A stretch of 13,357 bases of DNA from JAOTYV01 sp041557595 (GTDB lineage: Bacteria > Pseudomonadota > Alphaproteobacteria > UBA8366), in the NCBI GenBank assembly GCA_041557595.1, contig JBFFGE010000129.1, positions 1-13,357 on the forward strand. The letters run 5' to 3'. Made by a program: the position numbers and the translations under genes. The notes under the pieces were generated by a model. It was not told the DNA's origin and searched no databases. It worked only from the letters and a program-made list of their open reading frames with translations. This document shows, piece by piece, positions 1 to 6,514 of the stretch. Position 1 is the first letter of the stretch, and every line of letters starts with the position of its first letter.

Positions 1-204
1 GCAGCGCTCGAAGCCCAAGCGATTCAGCATCGCCAGATAGGCGTCGACCGACGCGCCGAAATCGGGCTCGCGGCCGGGTATCGGCGGATATTTGTCCCGC
101 GCGCCGTAGATGTGCGAATGGGTCTCGCAGGCTTTCGGCGGCATCGCCAGTCGCGGCTTGCGGCCATCGCCGGTCACCATGTAGTCGTGGGTTTTCAGGG
201 TCAT
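1..204 (-). CDS. LigI-like amidohydrolase (5' part only, continues past the left edge)
   Basis: Only the first 68 residues are in the window; the gene runs leftward off the edge. The visible start reads MTLKTHDYMVTGDG, followed around residues 22-33 by PPKACETHSHIYG. That His-x-His (H29, H31) near the N-terminus is the first metal-site motif of the amidohydrolase TIM-barrel family. The following stretch, ending in AYLAMLNRLGFERC, resembles 2-pyrone-4,6-dicarboxylate lactonase (LigI) relatives, which hydrolyse lactones or related rings in aromatic catabolism. The ATG overlaps the TGA of the upstream dehydrogenase in an ATGA arrangement, and AAGGAG (216-221, minus strand) lies 11 nt upstream, so the two genes are probably translationally coupled. 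Substrate cannot be assigned; a general amidohydrolase-2 enzyme is the alternative. Confidence 0.75.
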   Translation of the reverse strand, partial: MTLKTHDYMVTGDGRKPRLAMPPKACETHSHIYGARDKYPPIPGREPDFGASVDAYLAMLNRLGFERC

Positions 205-1283
205 GGTTCGGCGTGCTCCTTCACAGATTGGCCCATGATGCGGGCGTATCGGTCGACATAGCGCGGCCAGGCTTCCGGGTTCAGCAGCCGCGGCGGACGG
301 CCGCCTTCGAAAATATTGCGCCATTGCGCCGCCGCCCCGCGCGCCACCCGTAGCCGGCTCTCTTCGGTCATGCCGGCAGTATGCGGCGTCGTCAGCACAT
401 TGGGAAAGCCCAGCAGGGGATGATCGGCCGGCGGCGGCTCGACCTGCCAGACATCCAGCCCGGCGCCCGCGACCTCGCCCCGCCGTAACGCCACCGCCAA
501 GGCGTCCTCGTCATGGATGCCGCCGCGCGCCACCGTGACGAAGTAGGCCTCCGGTTTCATGAGCGCGAATTCGCGGGCGCCGAACATCCCGCGCGTCCGG
601 TCGGTGAGCGGCAGCGCCGCGACGACGAAATCCGACTGCTGCAACATGGCGTCGAAGTCCGCCGGCTCCGCGCCGCGCGCCCGGATATCCGCGTCGCTCA
701 TACGGGGGTGGTGGGTCATCACACGCATCCCGAAGGCACCGCCGCAAATCTCCGCCAGCCGCTGACCGACGGCGCCGAATCCCGCGATGCCAAGCGTCTT
801 GCCGTCGATCTCGTGGCCGCCATAGCCGAGCGGCGACCAATCGGCGTCGCCATGCATCGCCATATGCGCCTGGATGATCTTCTTGGACAGGCAAATCATC
901 ATGCCGAGAGCGTGCTGTGTGACCGCCGCCGCATGCAGGCCGGCCTGATTGACCACCAATACGCCGGCTTCCGTGCAATCCGCCAAATTCGCAGCCTCGT
1001 AACCGGAACCCGGCATCGACACGGCGAGCAGGTTCGGACAGCGCGCCAGCATCGCCCGGTCGGCGCCATAGCCCTGTTCCAGGGCGACTTTGCTGTTGGA
1101 TTGGAGCTGATAGCCCTGCGCCGCGGCCAGGACCCGGTCGATCTCCGCCCGATCCATCTCGTATTGCAGATGGGTCAGGGCAATGCCGCCCGGCCGCAGC
1201 AAATCCGCATAGACCTTCGCATTCGAAAGATCCCGGAAATAAAAGATTTGATGTTCGATCGTCGCACTACCCGGACATTGCAT
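201..1283 (-). CDS. D-isomer-specific 2-hydroxyacid dehydrogenase
   Basis: A 360-residue cytosolic NAD(P)-dependent oxidoreductase that interconverts a 2-hydroxyacid and a 2-oxoacid. The Rossmann fingerprint GFGAVG is at residues 168-173, inside GKTLGIAGFGAVG. The family catalytic triad is complete: Arg253 in TVARGGIHDEDAL, Glu282 in LDVWQVEPP and His301 in TTPHTAG. Length is slightly above the usual 310-340 because of the N-terminus. I chose the ATG at 1283 (MQCPGSATIEHQ). An in-frame ATG at 1376 would add 31 residues unlike the family, and neither start has a strong Shine-Dalgarno site, so the start is uncertain. It overlaps the downstream amidohydrolase by 4 nt, suggesting one operon in which this enzyme acts before or after ring or ester hydrolysis. 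Physiological substrate unknown; phosphoglycerate dehydrogenase-like and glyoxylate/hydroxypyruvate reductase-like roles are both possible. Confidence 0.88.
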   Translation of the reverse strand: MQCPGSATIEHQIFYFRDLSNAKVYADLLRPGGIALTHLQYEMDRAEIDRVLAAAQGYQLQSNSKVALEQGYGADRAMLARCPNLLAVSMPGSGYEAANLADCTEAGVLVVNQAGLHAAAVTQHALGMMICLSKKIIQAHMAMHGDADWSPLGYGGHEIDGKTLGIAGFGAVGQRLAEICGGAFGMRVMTHHPRMSDADIRARGAEPADFDAMLQQSDFVVAALPLTDRTRGMFGAREFALMKPEAYFVTVARGGIHDEDALAVALRRGEVAGAGLDVWQVEPPPADHPLLGFPNVLTTPHTAGMTEESRLRVARGAAAQWRNIFEGGRPPRLLNPEAWPRYVDRYARIMGQSVKEHAEP

Positions 1284-1476
1284 GGAACGGTTTGCCGCCT
1301 CACGAACGGCGGACCAGCACCCTACACCGGAGACCGGCGACAGGGTAAGATCAAGCCGCATCCTTTGGCCCGGCATCGTCGGGCCGCTTTCGCGAGATAC
1401 CGCCGATGGCGAGATTGTTTTTCAGGCGCGGCAGCGCGCGCATGTCGATTCCCGCGTTTCGCCCGGGAACGATGCG
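1284..1476. promoter_or_regulatory. Divergent promoter region with a GC hairpin
   Basis: This spacer separates the minus-strand dehydrogenase operon from the plus-strand MFS gene, so it should hold promoters for both. I see no convincing -35/-10 pair on either strand. It contains a perfect 6-bp inverted repeat, GGCCCG (1367-1372) and CGGGCC (1380-1385), with a 7-nt spacer, which could be an operator half-site pair or chance in GC-rich DNA. If the dehydrogenase starts at 1376 instead of 1283, the repeat overlaps its start codon. Confidence 0.35.
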
Positions 1477-2748
1477 ATGAGCGCAGCCGAAAGCGGCGCC
1501 CCGCCGGCCCGGCGAATTCGGCCGCTCGACCTGTTTCGCGACGGCAATTACCGGCGGCTCTGGCTGACCGGCGGCTTCGTCGGAGTGATTCGCTGGCTCG
1601 AGCTGCTCGCCATCAGCGTCTTCGTCCTGGAGGTGACCGGCTCGGTCTTCCAGACCGCCCTGATGTCCTTTTTCCGCTTCCTGCCGATGATCATGTTGGG
1701 CGCCGTCATGGGTGCCATCGGGGAACGGGTCAATCGCCGCCGTTTCATGTTGGGCGCGCTCTGCGCCTTGACCTGCACGACGGTCCTGCTGGGCATGCTG
1801 GCCATGACCGGCCAGATCGCGGTTTGGCATGTGGCGATCGGCGCCTTTCTCGGCGGGGCGATGCACACATCGGAATTCCCGGTGCGCCGCGCCATGCTGG
1901 GGGAAATCGCCGGACCCGGGCGCGCCGGACCGGCGCTCGCGCTCGATTCGGTGACCAACAACGGCACCCGGCTGCTCGGCCCGATCGGCGGCGGCGTGCT
2001 GTACGATCAGGTCGGACTGCACGGCGCGTATTTTCTCTGCGCCGTTTTGTACGGCATCGGCTTCCTGCTGACCTATCGCGTGCACTATCGGGCAGCCGCG
2101 CAATCGGCCGCGCATGTGCATTACCTCACCAATCTGGTCGAAGGGGTGCGGTTCGTCTTCCGAAACCGCGGGCTGGTCGGCGCGCTTTTGGTGACGATCA
2201 TCGTCAACATGTTCGCCGTGCCCTTCAGCGCGATGATCCCGGTAATCGGCAAGAACGAATTGCTGCTCAGCGCGTCGTTGATCGGGGTGCTGGCCTCGTC
2301 GGAAGGCGTCGGCGCGCTGGTCGGCGCGATCACCGTCGCGTGCCTGCAGCCGGCCAATTTTACCCGCACCTATCTGGTCGGCTCGTTCATCTTTCTGCTG
2401 GGGGTCGGATTCTTTGCCGGCGCCAACAGTTTCGCCATCGCGATTGCCGTGTTGTTTGTCGCCGGCCTCGGCCATGCCGGATTCTCGACAACCCAATCGG
2501 CCATCATGTTCGCCGCGGCGACCCCGGAAATGCGCTCCCGGGTGCTGGGCGTGCTCGCCACCTGCATCGGCGGCGGCCCCATCGGCGTTCTGCATCTGGG
2601 CCTGCTGGCCGACCATCTCGGCGCGCCGCTCGGCATCGCGATCATGGTCGCCGAAGGCGTGCTGCTGCTAATCCTCACCGCCCTGATCTGGCCCGAACTG
2701 TTCCGCGGCACCGTCATCCGAACGGTCAGCGCGCCCACAGCAAAATAA
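1477..2748 (+). CDS. MFS transporter (exporter-like, MFS_3/EntS-type)
   Basis: A 423-residue inner-membrane permease with roughly twelve hydrophobic segments, the normal length for the major facilitator superfamily. After a short cytosolic tail comes RPLDLFRDGNYRRLWLTGGF, a start typical of the enterobactin-exporter-like branch. Between helices 2 and 3 (about residues 75-89) GAVMGAIGERVNRRR matches MFS motif A, with Glu in place of the usual Asp. The ATG at 1477 is chosen because it opens MSAAESGAPP just ahead of the family sequence and GGGAA (1465-1469) lies 7 nt upstream. An in-frame ATG at 1282 would add 65 residues unlike any transporter tail. It is divergent from the dehydrogenase and convergent with the DMT gene, overlapping its end by 23 nt. 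Transported compound unknown; export or uptake cannot be told from sequence. Confidence 0.85.
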   Translation: MSAAESGAPPARRIRPLDLFRDGNYRRLWLTGGFVGVIRWLELLAISVFVLEVTGSVFQTALMSFFRFLPMIMLGAVMGAIGERVNRRRFMLGALCALTCTTVLLGMLAMTGQIAVWHVAIGAFLGGAMHTSEFPVRRAMLGEIAGPGRAGPALALDSVTNNGTRLLGPIGGGVLYDQVGLHGAYFLCAVLYGIGFLLTYRVHYRAAAQSAAHVHYLTNLVEGVRFVFRNRGLVGALLVTIIVNMFAVPFSAMIPVIGKNELLLSASLIGVLASSEGVGALVGAITVACLQPANFTRTYLVGSFIFLLGVGFFAGANSFAIAIAVLFVAGLGHAGFSTTQSAIMFAAATPEMRSRVLGVLATCIGGGPIGVLHLGLLADHLGAPLGIAIMVAEGVLLLILTALIWPELFRGTVIRTVSAPTAK

Positions 2749-3643
2749 GGATGCCGGCCACGATCAGCGCCATGCCGGCAAGCTCCCACCGGGTCGAGCG
2801 CTCCTTGAAAATCAGGTAGGAGGCCAACAAGGTGAACACCAATTCGATCTGGCCCAGTGTTTTCACATAGGCCGCATTTTCCAGCGTCATCGCGATGAAC
2901 CAACACATCGACCCGAGGAAGCTGGAAAGCCCGATCATTGCCGCAAATCGCAAATGCCGGAAGATCCGCATTAATTCGGCCCGGTCGCGCAACAGGAAGT
3001 AGCCGAGCATCAGAACGGTCTGCACGCCCAGTACCCAGACCAGCGTGTACGTCGCGGCCAGGACAACGCTGTCCGATCCGAGGGACAGGCTGGCGGCGCG
3101 AATGGCGACCGAGGCGATGGCGAAACCGGCGCCCGAGGCGAGCCCGATCAGCGCCTCGCGGCTGGTCCATCCGGTCAGGAATCCATGCCAGCTTGCCCGC
3201 CCATAGACCACCGAGATGGTCATCACGCCGACCATGCTGATGAGAATGGCGGCGAAGCCGGCAAGGCTCATGGCTTCGCCAAACAGCACGAGACCGAACA
3301 GCGCGGTCTGGATCGCCTCCGTCTTGGTGTAGGTGGTGCCGACCGCGAAATTGCGGAAGGAAAAGAGATAGAGCAGCAGAAAGGTGCCCATGACCTGACC
3401 GACCGCGGCAATCGCCGCGTACAGGAAGAAGGCGCTCTGCGGCGCCGGCGCCGCGACGTTCCCCGAGCCGAGCCATGCGAACAGGAAGAGCACGGCCAGC
3501 GGCAGCCCGAAGGCGAAGCGAATGAAGGTGACCGAACTCGTCTTGAGGTCGGACTTCAGCTTTTTCTGCAGGGCGGACCGGACGGTCTGCAGGACCACGG
3601 CGGCAATCGTGATCGGCACCCAGGCTTCGACCAGCGGGATCAT
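2726..3643 (-). CDS. EamA/DMT-family permease
   Basis: A 305-residue integral membrane protein of the drug/metabolite transporter superfamily, with about ten hydrophobic helices arranged as two EamA repeats. The second repeat ends in the typical pattern FKERSTRWELAGMALIVAG before a last hydrophobic helix and LLWAR. Members move small metabolites or amino acids across the inner membrane, usually outward. The ATG at 3643 starts MIPLVEAWVPITIAAV directly at the first helix; the upstream GAAAGAAG is only a modest ribosome site. The gene begins 24 nt after the Rieske gene on the same strand, so VOC, Rieske and this permease probably form one operon. Its last 23 nt overlap the convergent MFS gene. 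Substrate unknown. Confidence 0.85.
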   Translation of the reverse strand: MIPLVEAWVPITIAAVVLQTVRSALQKKLKSDLKTSSVTFIRFAFGLPLAVLFLFAWLGSGNVAAPAPQSAFFLYAAIAAVGQVMGTFLLLYLFSFRNFAVGTTYTKTEAIQTALFGLVLFGEAMSLAGFAAILISMVGVMTISVVYGRASWHGFLTGWTSREALIGLASGAGFAIASVAIRAASLSLGSDSVVLAATYTLVWVLGVQTVLMLGYFLLRDRAELMRIFRHLRFAAMIGLSSFLGSMCWFIAMTLENAAYVKTLGQIELVFTLLASYLIFKERSTRWELAGMALIVAGILILLWAR

Positions 3644-3667
3644 CGGCGCTTCTTTCGGGTGTTGGCG

Positions 3668-4048
3668 TCAGCCGAGGTCGGACATGACCTTGGAAATTTC
3701 GTCGACCAGGGCGACGCCGTCGCGATCCAGAAAGACGGTCCCGTCCCGCAGAACCACAGGCGCGCTCACCAATGCCTGGCCGAGGCAGGGACCGCTGACG
3801 CAGTTACCGTCTTCCAGGCCGAATTGCGCGCCATGGACGCCGCAATACAGGTAGCGGCCGTCGTCATCCATGAATTCGCCATGCTCGAAATCGAGCCGAG
3901 ACAGCGCGTGCGGGCACAGATTCACGTAGCCGTAAACGCGATCGCCGCGCCGCGCGACGATCAGGCGTTGCGCCAAACGCGGGCCTTCCACGGCGAAGCC
4001 AAGGGCATCGCCGTCCGGAATGGCATCCAGGGAACACAGTTCCAGCAT
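3668..4048 (-). CDS. Small Rieske [2Fe-2S] ferredoxin-like protein
   Basis: A 126-residue soluble protein made of a single Rieske domain. The cluster ligands are present as CPH (C45, H47) and CGVHGAQF (C69, H72), the CxH...CxxH pattern. An extra pair, C83 and C88 in NCVSGPC, is not part of the canonical motif. There is no signal peptide and no catalytic oxygenase domain, so by family it should be an electron carrier, for instance to a ring-hydroxylating or other oxygenase, or a NirD-like small subunit. It lies 36 nt downstream of the VOC gene and 24 nt upstream of the DMT gene. No oxygenase alpha subunit or ferredoxin reductase is visible in the window, so its partner is elsewhere or unconventional. 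The start at 4048 has only a weak ribosome site. Confidence 0.88.
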   Translation of the reverse strand: MLELCSLDAIPDGDALGFAVEGPRLAQRLIVARRGDRVYGYVNLCPHALSRLDFEHGEFMDDDGRYLYCGVHGAQFGLEDGNCVSGPCLGQALVSAPVVLRDGTVFLDRDGVALVDEISKVMSDLG

Positions 4049-4084
4049 TGTCAGCGCCTGCTCGCCACCTGCCGCCGCCGGGCC

Positions 4085-4477
4085 TTAGCCGTTCTTGTGC
4101 GCGGTGTTGAAATAGTTGGTCGGCGAGATTTCCGCGACGACGCCGAAGGGCGACCGGAACTTGATCGGCAGAACGCCCGGCGCCGACAGAATTTCGCAGC
4201 CCATCTCCTTGAGCTTCGCATGCGAGCCCTCGAGATCGTCCACCTCGACGCCGAAATGATGGATGCAGGGGCCGGGACCGGAAAGCCCGGCTTCCGGCGA
4301 GTCCTCGCTCTCATATTCGACAATGGCGAGATCGAAATTGCCGTCGGTCAGATGGCAGGACGTGTGGTCGCGGACCTTGGATTGCTTGAGTTCCTCGAAG
4401 CCGAAGATCTCCTTGTAAAAGGTCTTCGCCTTCTCGATATCGGGAACCTTTACGGCGATATGATAAATCTTGGACAT
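4085..4477 (-). CDS. VOC-superfamily protein (glyoxalase/extradiol dioxygenase fold)
   Basis: A 130-residue protein with two beta-alpha-beta-beta-beta modules, the usual length for a single-domain vicinal oxygen chelate protein. The first module starts SKIYHIAVKVPDIEKAKTFY, the second includes CIHHFGVEVDDLE. Expected metal ligands are H6, E54, H74 and E116 (in GVVAEISP), so a divalent metal site looks intact. Glyoxalase, isomerase, epimerase and extradiol dioxygenase activities all occur in this fold and cannot be separated here. The ATG at 4477 is well supported by AGAAGGA (4485-4491, minus strand) 7 nt upstream; the frame stays open to 4651 but that extension is basic and unrelated. First gene of the VOC-Rieske-DMT operon, divergent from the dioxygenase run. 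Confidence 0.88.
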   Translation of the reverse strand: MSKIYHIAVKVPDIEKAKTFYKEIFGFEELKQSKVRDHTSCHLTDGNFDLAIVEYESEDSPEAGLSGPGPCIHHFGVEVDDLEGSHAKLKEMGCEILSAPGVLPIKFRSPFGVVAEISPTNYFNTAHKNG

Positions 4478-4484
4478 GGCTCGA

Positions 4485-4491
4485 TCCTTCT
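4485..4491 (-). promoter_or_regulatory. Shine-Dalgarno site of the VOC gene
   Basis: On the minus strand this reads AGAAGGA, 7 nt before the ATG at 4477. It fixes that start against the longer open frame that extends upstream. Confidence 0.7.
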
Positions 4492-4604
4492 TTTGGCGGG
4501 CGCTATATGCCGCCGCTTGCCGCATTACCGAAAAACTGAGGGTTCTTTTATAGACGCCGTTTCGCCGCAGCGCCAGCGGCGCCCGGCGCGCCCATCCGGT
4601 CACG

Positions 4605-4634
4605 TTGCCAGCGCGGCGGCGCCGACCGTATACT
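4605..4634 (+). promoter_or_regulatory. Candidate sigma70 promoter for the dioxygenase run
   Basis: TTGCCA (4605-4610) and TATACT (4629-4634) each match the -35 and -10 consensus at five of six positions with an 18-nt spacer. Transcription would start near 4641, giving a leader of about 110 nt before the first dioxygenase. The palindrome at 4674-4695 then lies inside the leader. Prediction from pattern only. Confidence 0.5.
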
Positions 4635-4673
4635 TGTTTCGTTTCGACCATCAGATGGACAGGATTGGCAATG

Positions 4674-4695
4674 AATGGCCGGCCGGCCGGTCATT
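4674..4695. promoter_or_regulatory. 22-bp near-perfect palindrome, candidate operator or leader hairpin
   Basis: AATGGCCGGCC and GGCCGGTCATT form a continuous palindrome with no spacer and a single mismatched pair (4678/4691, which would be G-U in RNA). It lies between the predicted promoter and the first dioxygenase start, 56 nt before the ATG. The position suits a repressor site blocking elongation or a structured leader. The arms end in AT-containing sequence, so it is more than a plain GC run. No regulator gene is visible nearby. Confidence 0.45.
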
Positions 4696-4751
4696 TCGGC
4701 GCGGGTGAAACGCCAGCCATGTCTACCCTGCCATCTTCCGAGGGATTGAAA

Positions 4752-5600
4752 ATGGCATTGAAAATCAATCGATTGAGTGATGCTCTGGGCGCGGAAGCGA
4801 CCGGCATCGATTTCGGCAAGCCGCTCGACGACGCAACGGTGCGAGCCCTTGAGGACGCATTCCTGGAGCATCATCTGCTGTGCCTTCGCGCCAAGCCGCT
4901 GGAACCCGCGGAATTCGCCCGCGTCAGCCGCCATTTCGGCGAGCCGCAGCTGCAGCTCACGCGCAAGCGGCGGCACGGCGAGGTGCCGGAGGTCTCGGTC
5001 CTCGACTCCACCTACGAAAAGCCGGAAGACAAGCCGAGCGATCTGAGAATGAAACGGCTGACCGGATGGCATACGGACGATTCCTATTTTGCAAAGCCCG
5101 CCAAGGCGACGATTCTCCAGTCGCTGGAAATTCCCGACACGGGCGGCGAGACTAAATTTTGCAACCTCCGCGCCGCCTATGACGATCTGCCGGAGGACAA
5201 GAAAAAGGCGTTGGACGGGCTCAAGGCGGTCCACAGCTACGACACGCTGCGCTCGCCGGCGCGCGCGGAGAAGCGCTTGAGGGTCGAAGAGGAGGAAACG
5301 CCGGATGTGGTGCATCCGCTGATCCGCACCCATGAAGATACCGGCAGGAAGGCGATCTATCTCAACGCGAATCGCACCGATCACATCGTCGGCATGCCGC
5401 GCGCCGAGAGCGATGCCCTGCTCGACGAATTGCACGATCACATGACCCAGCCGAAATATCAGTATCACCACAAATGGCGGGTCGGCGATTTCTTGCTCTG
5501 GGACAACCGCTGCCTGGTCCATTCGGTAAACATGGATTTTCCGGTCGGCCAGAAGCGACGGCATCAGCGCATCTTGCTGTCTGGTACCGCGCCCATCTAG
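4752..5600 (+). CDS. TauD/TfdA-family Fe(II)/2-oxoglutarate dioxygenase, paralogue 1
   Basis: A 282-residue cytosolic dioxygenase, the same size class as E. coli TauD. It should couple oxidative decarboxylation of 2-oxoglutarate to hydroxylation of a substrate carbon. The iron triad is H107 and D109 in GWHTDDSYF and H257 in DNRCLVH; the 2-oxoglutarate-binding Arg is R273 near the C-terminus (RRHQRIL), and T120 in AKAT probably contacts the cosubstrate. The ATG at 4752 is supported by GAGGGA 6 nt upstream and by alignment with its paralogues, all of which have GAE at residues 13-15 or one later. An in-frame ATG at 4719 is less likely. It is the most diverged copy: Asp follows the HxD where the others have His, and the 70-100 segment is Lys/Arg-rich. 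First gene of the run. Substrate unknown. Confidence 0.9.
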   Translation: MALKINRLSDALGAEATGIDFGKPLDDATVRALEDAFLEHHLLCLRAKPLEPAEFARVSRHFGEPQLQLTRKRRHGEVPEVSVLDSTYEKPEDKPSDLRMKRLTGWHTDDSYFAKPAKATILQSLEIPDTGGETKFCNLRAAYDDLPEDKKKALDGLKAVHSYDTLRSPARAEKRLRVEEEETPDVVHPLIRTHEDTGRKAIYLNANRTDHIVGMPRAESDALLDELHDHMTQPKYQYHHKWRVGDFLLWDNRCLVHSVNMDFPVGQKRRHQRILLSGTAPI

Positions 5601-5635
5601 CGGCCGGTCATCGGAACAATTGGGAGAGGCAGAAC

Positions 5636-6514
5636 ATGACTATTGAAATCAGGCGCCTTGGCGAGATGGCGGGCGCCGAAATTCTTGGGTTGGATTTCAA
5701 TCATCCGCTGGACGACGAGACCGTCGATACCATCAATCGGGCGTTCCTCGACCATCACGTCGTGTGCATCCGCGATCAGGACATCTCGATCGAGCGGTAT
5801 CTCGAAGTCGCAGCCGTCTTCGGCGAGCTGCAGCCGCAAAAGATTCCGCAATTCGCCCACCCGGAAACCGATCTGATTTCAGTCCTGTCGCCCAACCTGA
5901 ATCGGGAATCGGACGATCCGAAGAGCAAGTTGATCGTCCGCGGCACCTTCTGGCACACCGACCACTCCTACCATCGGGTCCCCGTCAAGGCGACGCTGCT
6001 GCACGCCGTCACCGTCCCGTCCAAGGGCGGCGATACGCGGTTTCTCAACATGCATGCAGCCTATGAAGCGCTGCCCGATGACATGAAACAACGGATCGAG
6101 GGATTGCGCAGCGTCCACTGCCTCACCGGGCGGCGCAACTTTGCCGGACGGAAGCGGCGGACCGACGACGAGGTCGACGGCCCGACTGCCGCCCATCCGC
6201 TCGTGCGCATCCATGACGATTCCGGCCGCCGGGCGATTTACATGAATCCAAACCGGATGAACGGCATCGAGGGTTGGAGCGACGCGGACAGCGACGAATT
6301 GCTCGATGCGTTGAATGCGCATTGCTTCGACGAGGCGTTCGAGTATCGCCATCAATGGAAACCGCACGACCTCTTGATCTGGGACAACCGCTGCCTGATG
6401 CACGCCGCGAGCGACGATTATCACGAACCGCGCCTCATGCACCGGGCGCTGCTAAGAGGCAGCGTGCCCGTCGGCACCGGCGGCGCCAACAACAGTCAAG
6501 GGAAGGCCGCTTAG
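5636..6514 (+). CDS. TauD/TfdA-family Fe(II)/2-oxoglutarate dioxygenase, paralogue 2
   Basis: A 292-residue paralogue. The iron triad is H107 and D109 in FWHTDHSYH and H256 in DNRCLMH; the cosubstrate Arg is R270 in RLMHRALL. It differs from the others by a Gly/Asn-rich C-terminal tail (TGGANNSQGKAA) of about a dozen residues after the usual end, and by an Arg-rich segment near residues 166-176 (GRRNFAGRKRR) in a variable loop. The ATG at 5636 follows GGGAGAGG by 6 nt and matches the paralogues' N-termini. It starts 35 nt after paralogue 1 and its TAG is immediately followed by the ATG of the rhodanese gene, so the two are very likely co-translated. Substrate unknown; sulfonates, sulfate esters and aryloxy acids are candidates from the family. 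Confidence 0.9.
   Translation: MTIEIRRLGEMAGAEILGLDFNHPLDDETVDTINRAFLDHHVVCIRDQDISIERYLEVAAVFGELQPQKIPQFAHPETDLISVLSPNLNRESDDPKSKLIVRGTFWHTDHSYHRVPVKATLLHAVTVPSKGGDTRFLNMHAAYEALPDDMKQRIEGLRSVHCLTGRRNFAGRKRRTDDEVDGPTAAHPLVRIHDDSGRRAIYMNPNRMNGIEGWSDADSDELLDALNAHCFDEAFEYRHQWKPHDLLIWDNRCLMHAASDDYHEPRLMHRALLRGSVPVGTGGANNSQGKAA

Noticed and set aside
513..2819. Very long plus-strand open frame across the dehydrogenase and the MFS gene
   Set aside because: It runs antisense to a dehydrogenase with a complete active site and then out of frame through a clear MFS gene. Its translation is Arg/Ala/Gly-rich with no domain or hydrophobic pattern, a typical shadow frame of GC-rich coding DNA.
3185..4708. 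507-codon plus-strand open frame opposite the DMT, Rieske and VOC genes
   Set aside because: Three minus-strand genes with clear motifs and sensible spacing explain this stretch.
4752..5600. Naming the first dioxygenase taurine dioxygenase (TauD) itself
   Set aside because: Family-level motifs are present, but no taurine transporter genes (tauABC) are adjacent and the pocket region differs in each copy. The sequence supports only the family call.
5601..5611. CGGCCGGTCAT as a second operator between paralogues 1 and 2
   Set aside because: It matches only the right half of the 4674-4695 palindrome, without a partner arm. In such GC-rich DNA an 11-mer repeat may be chance.
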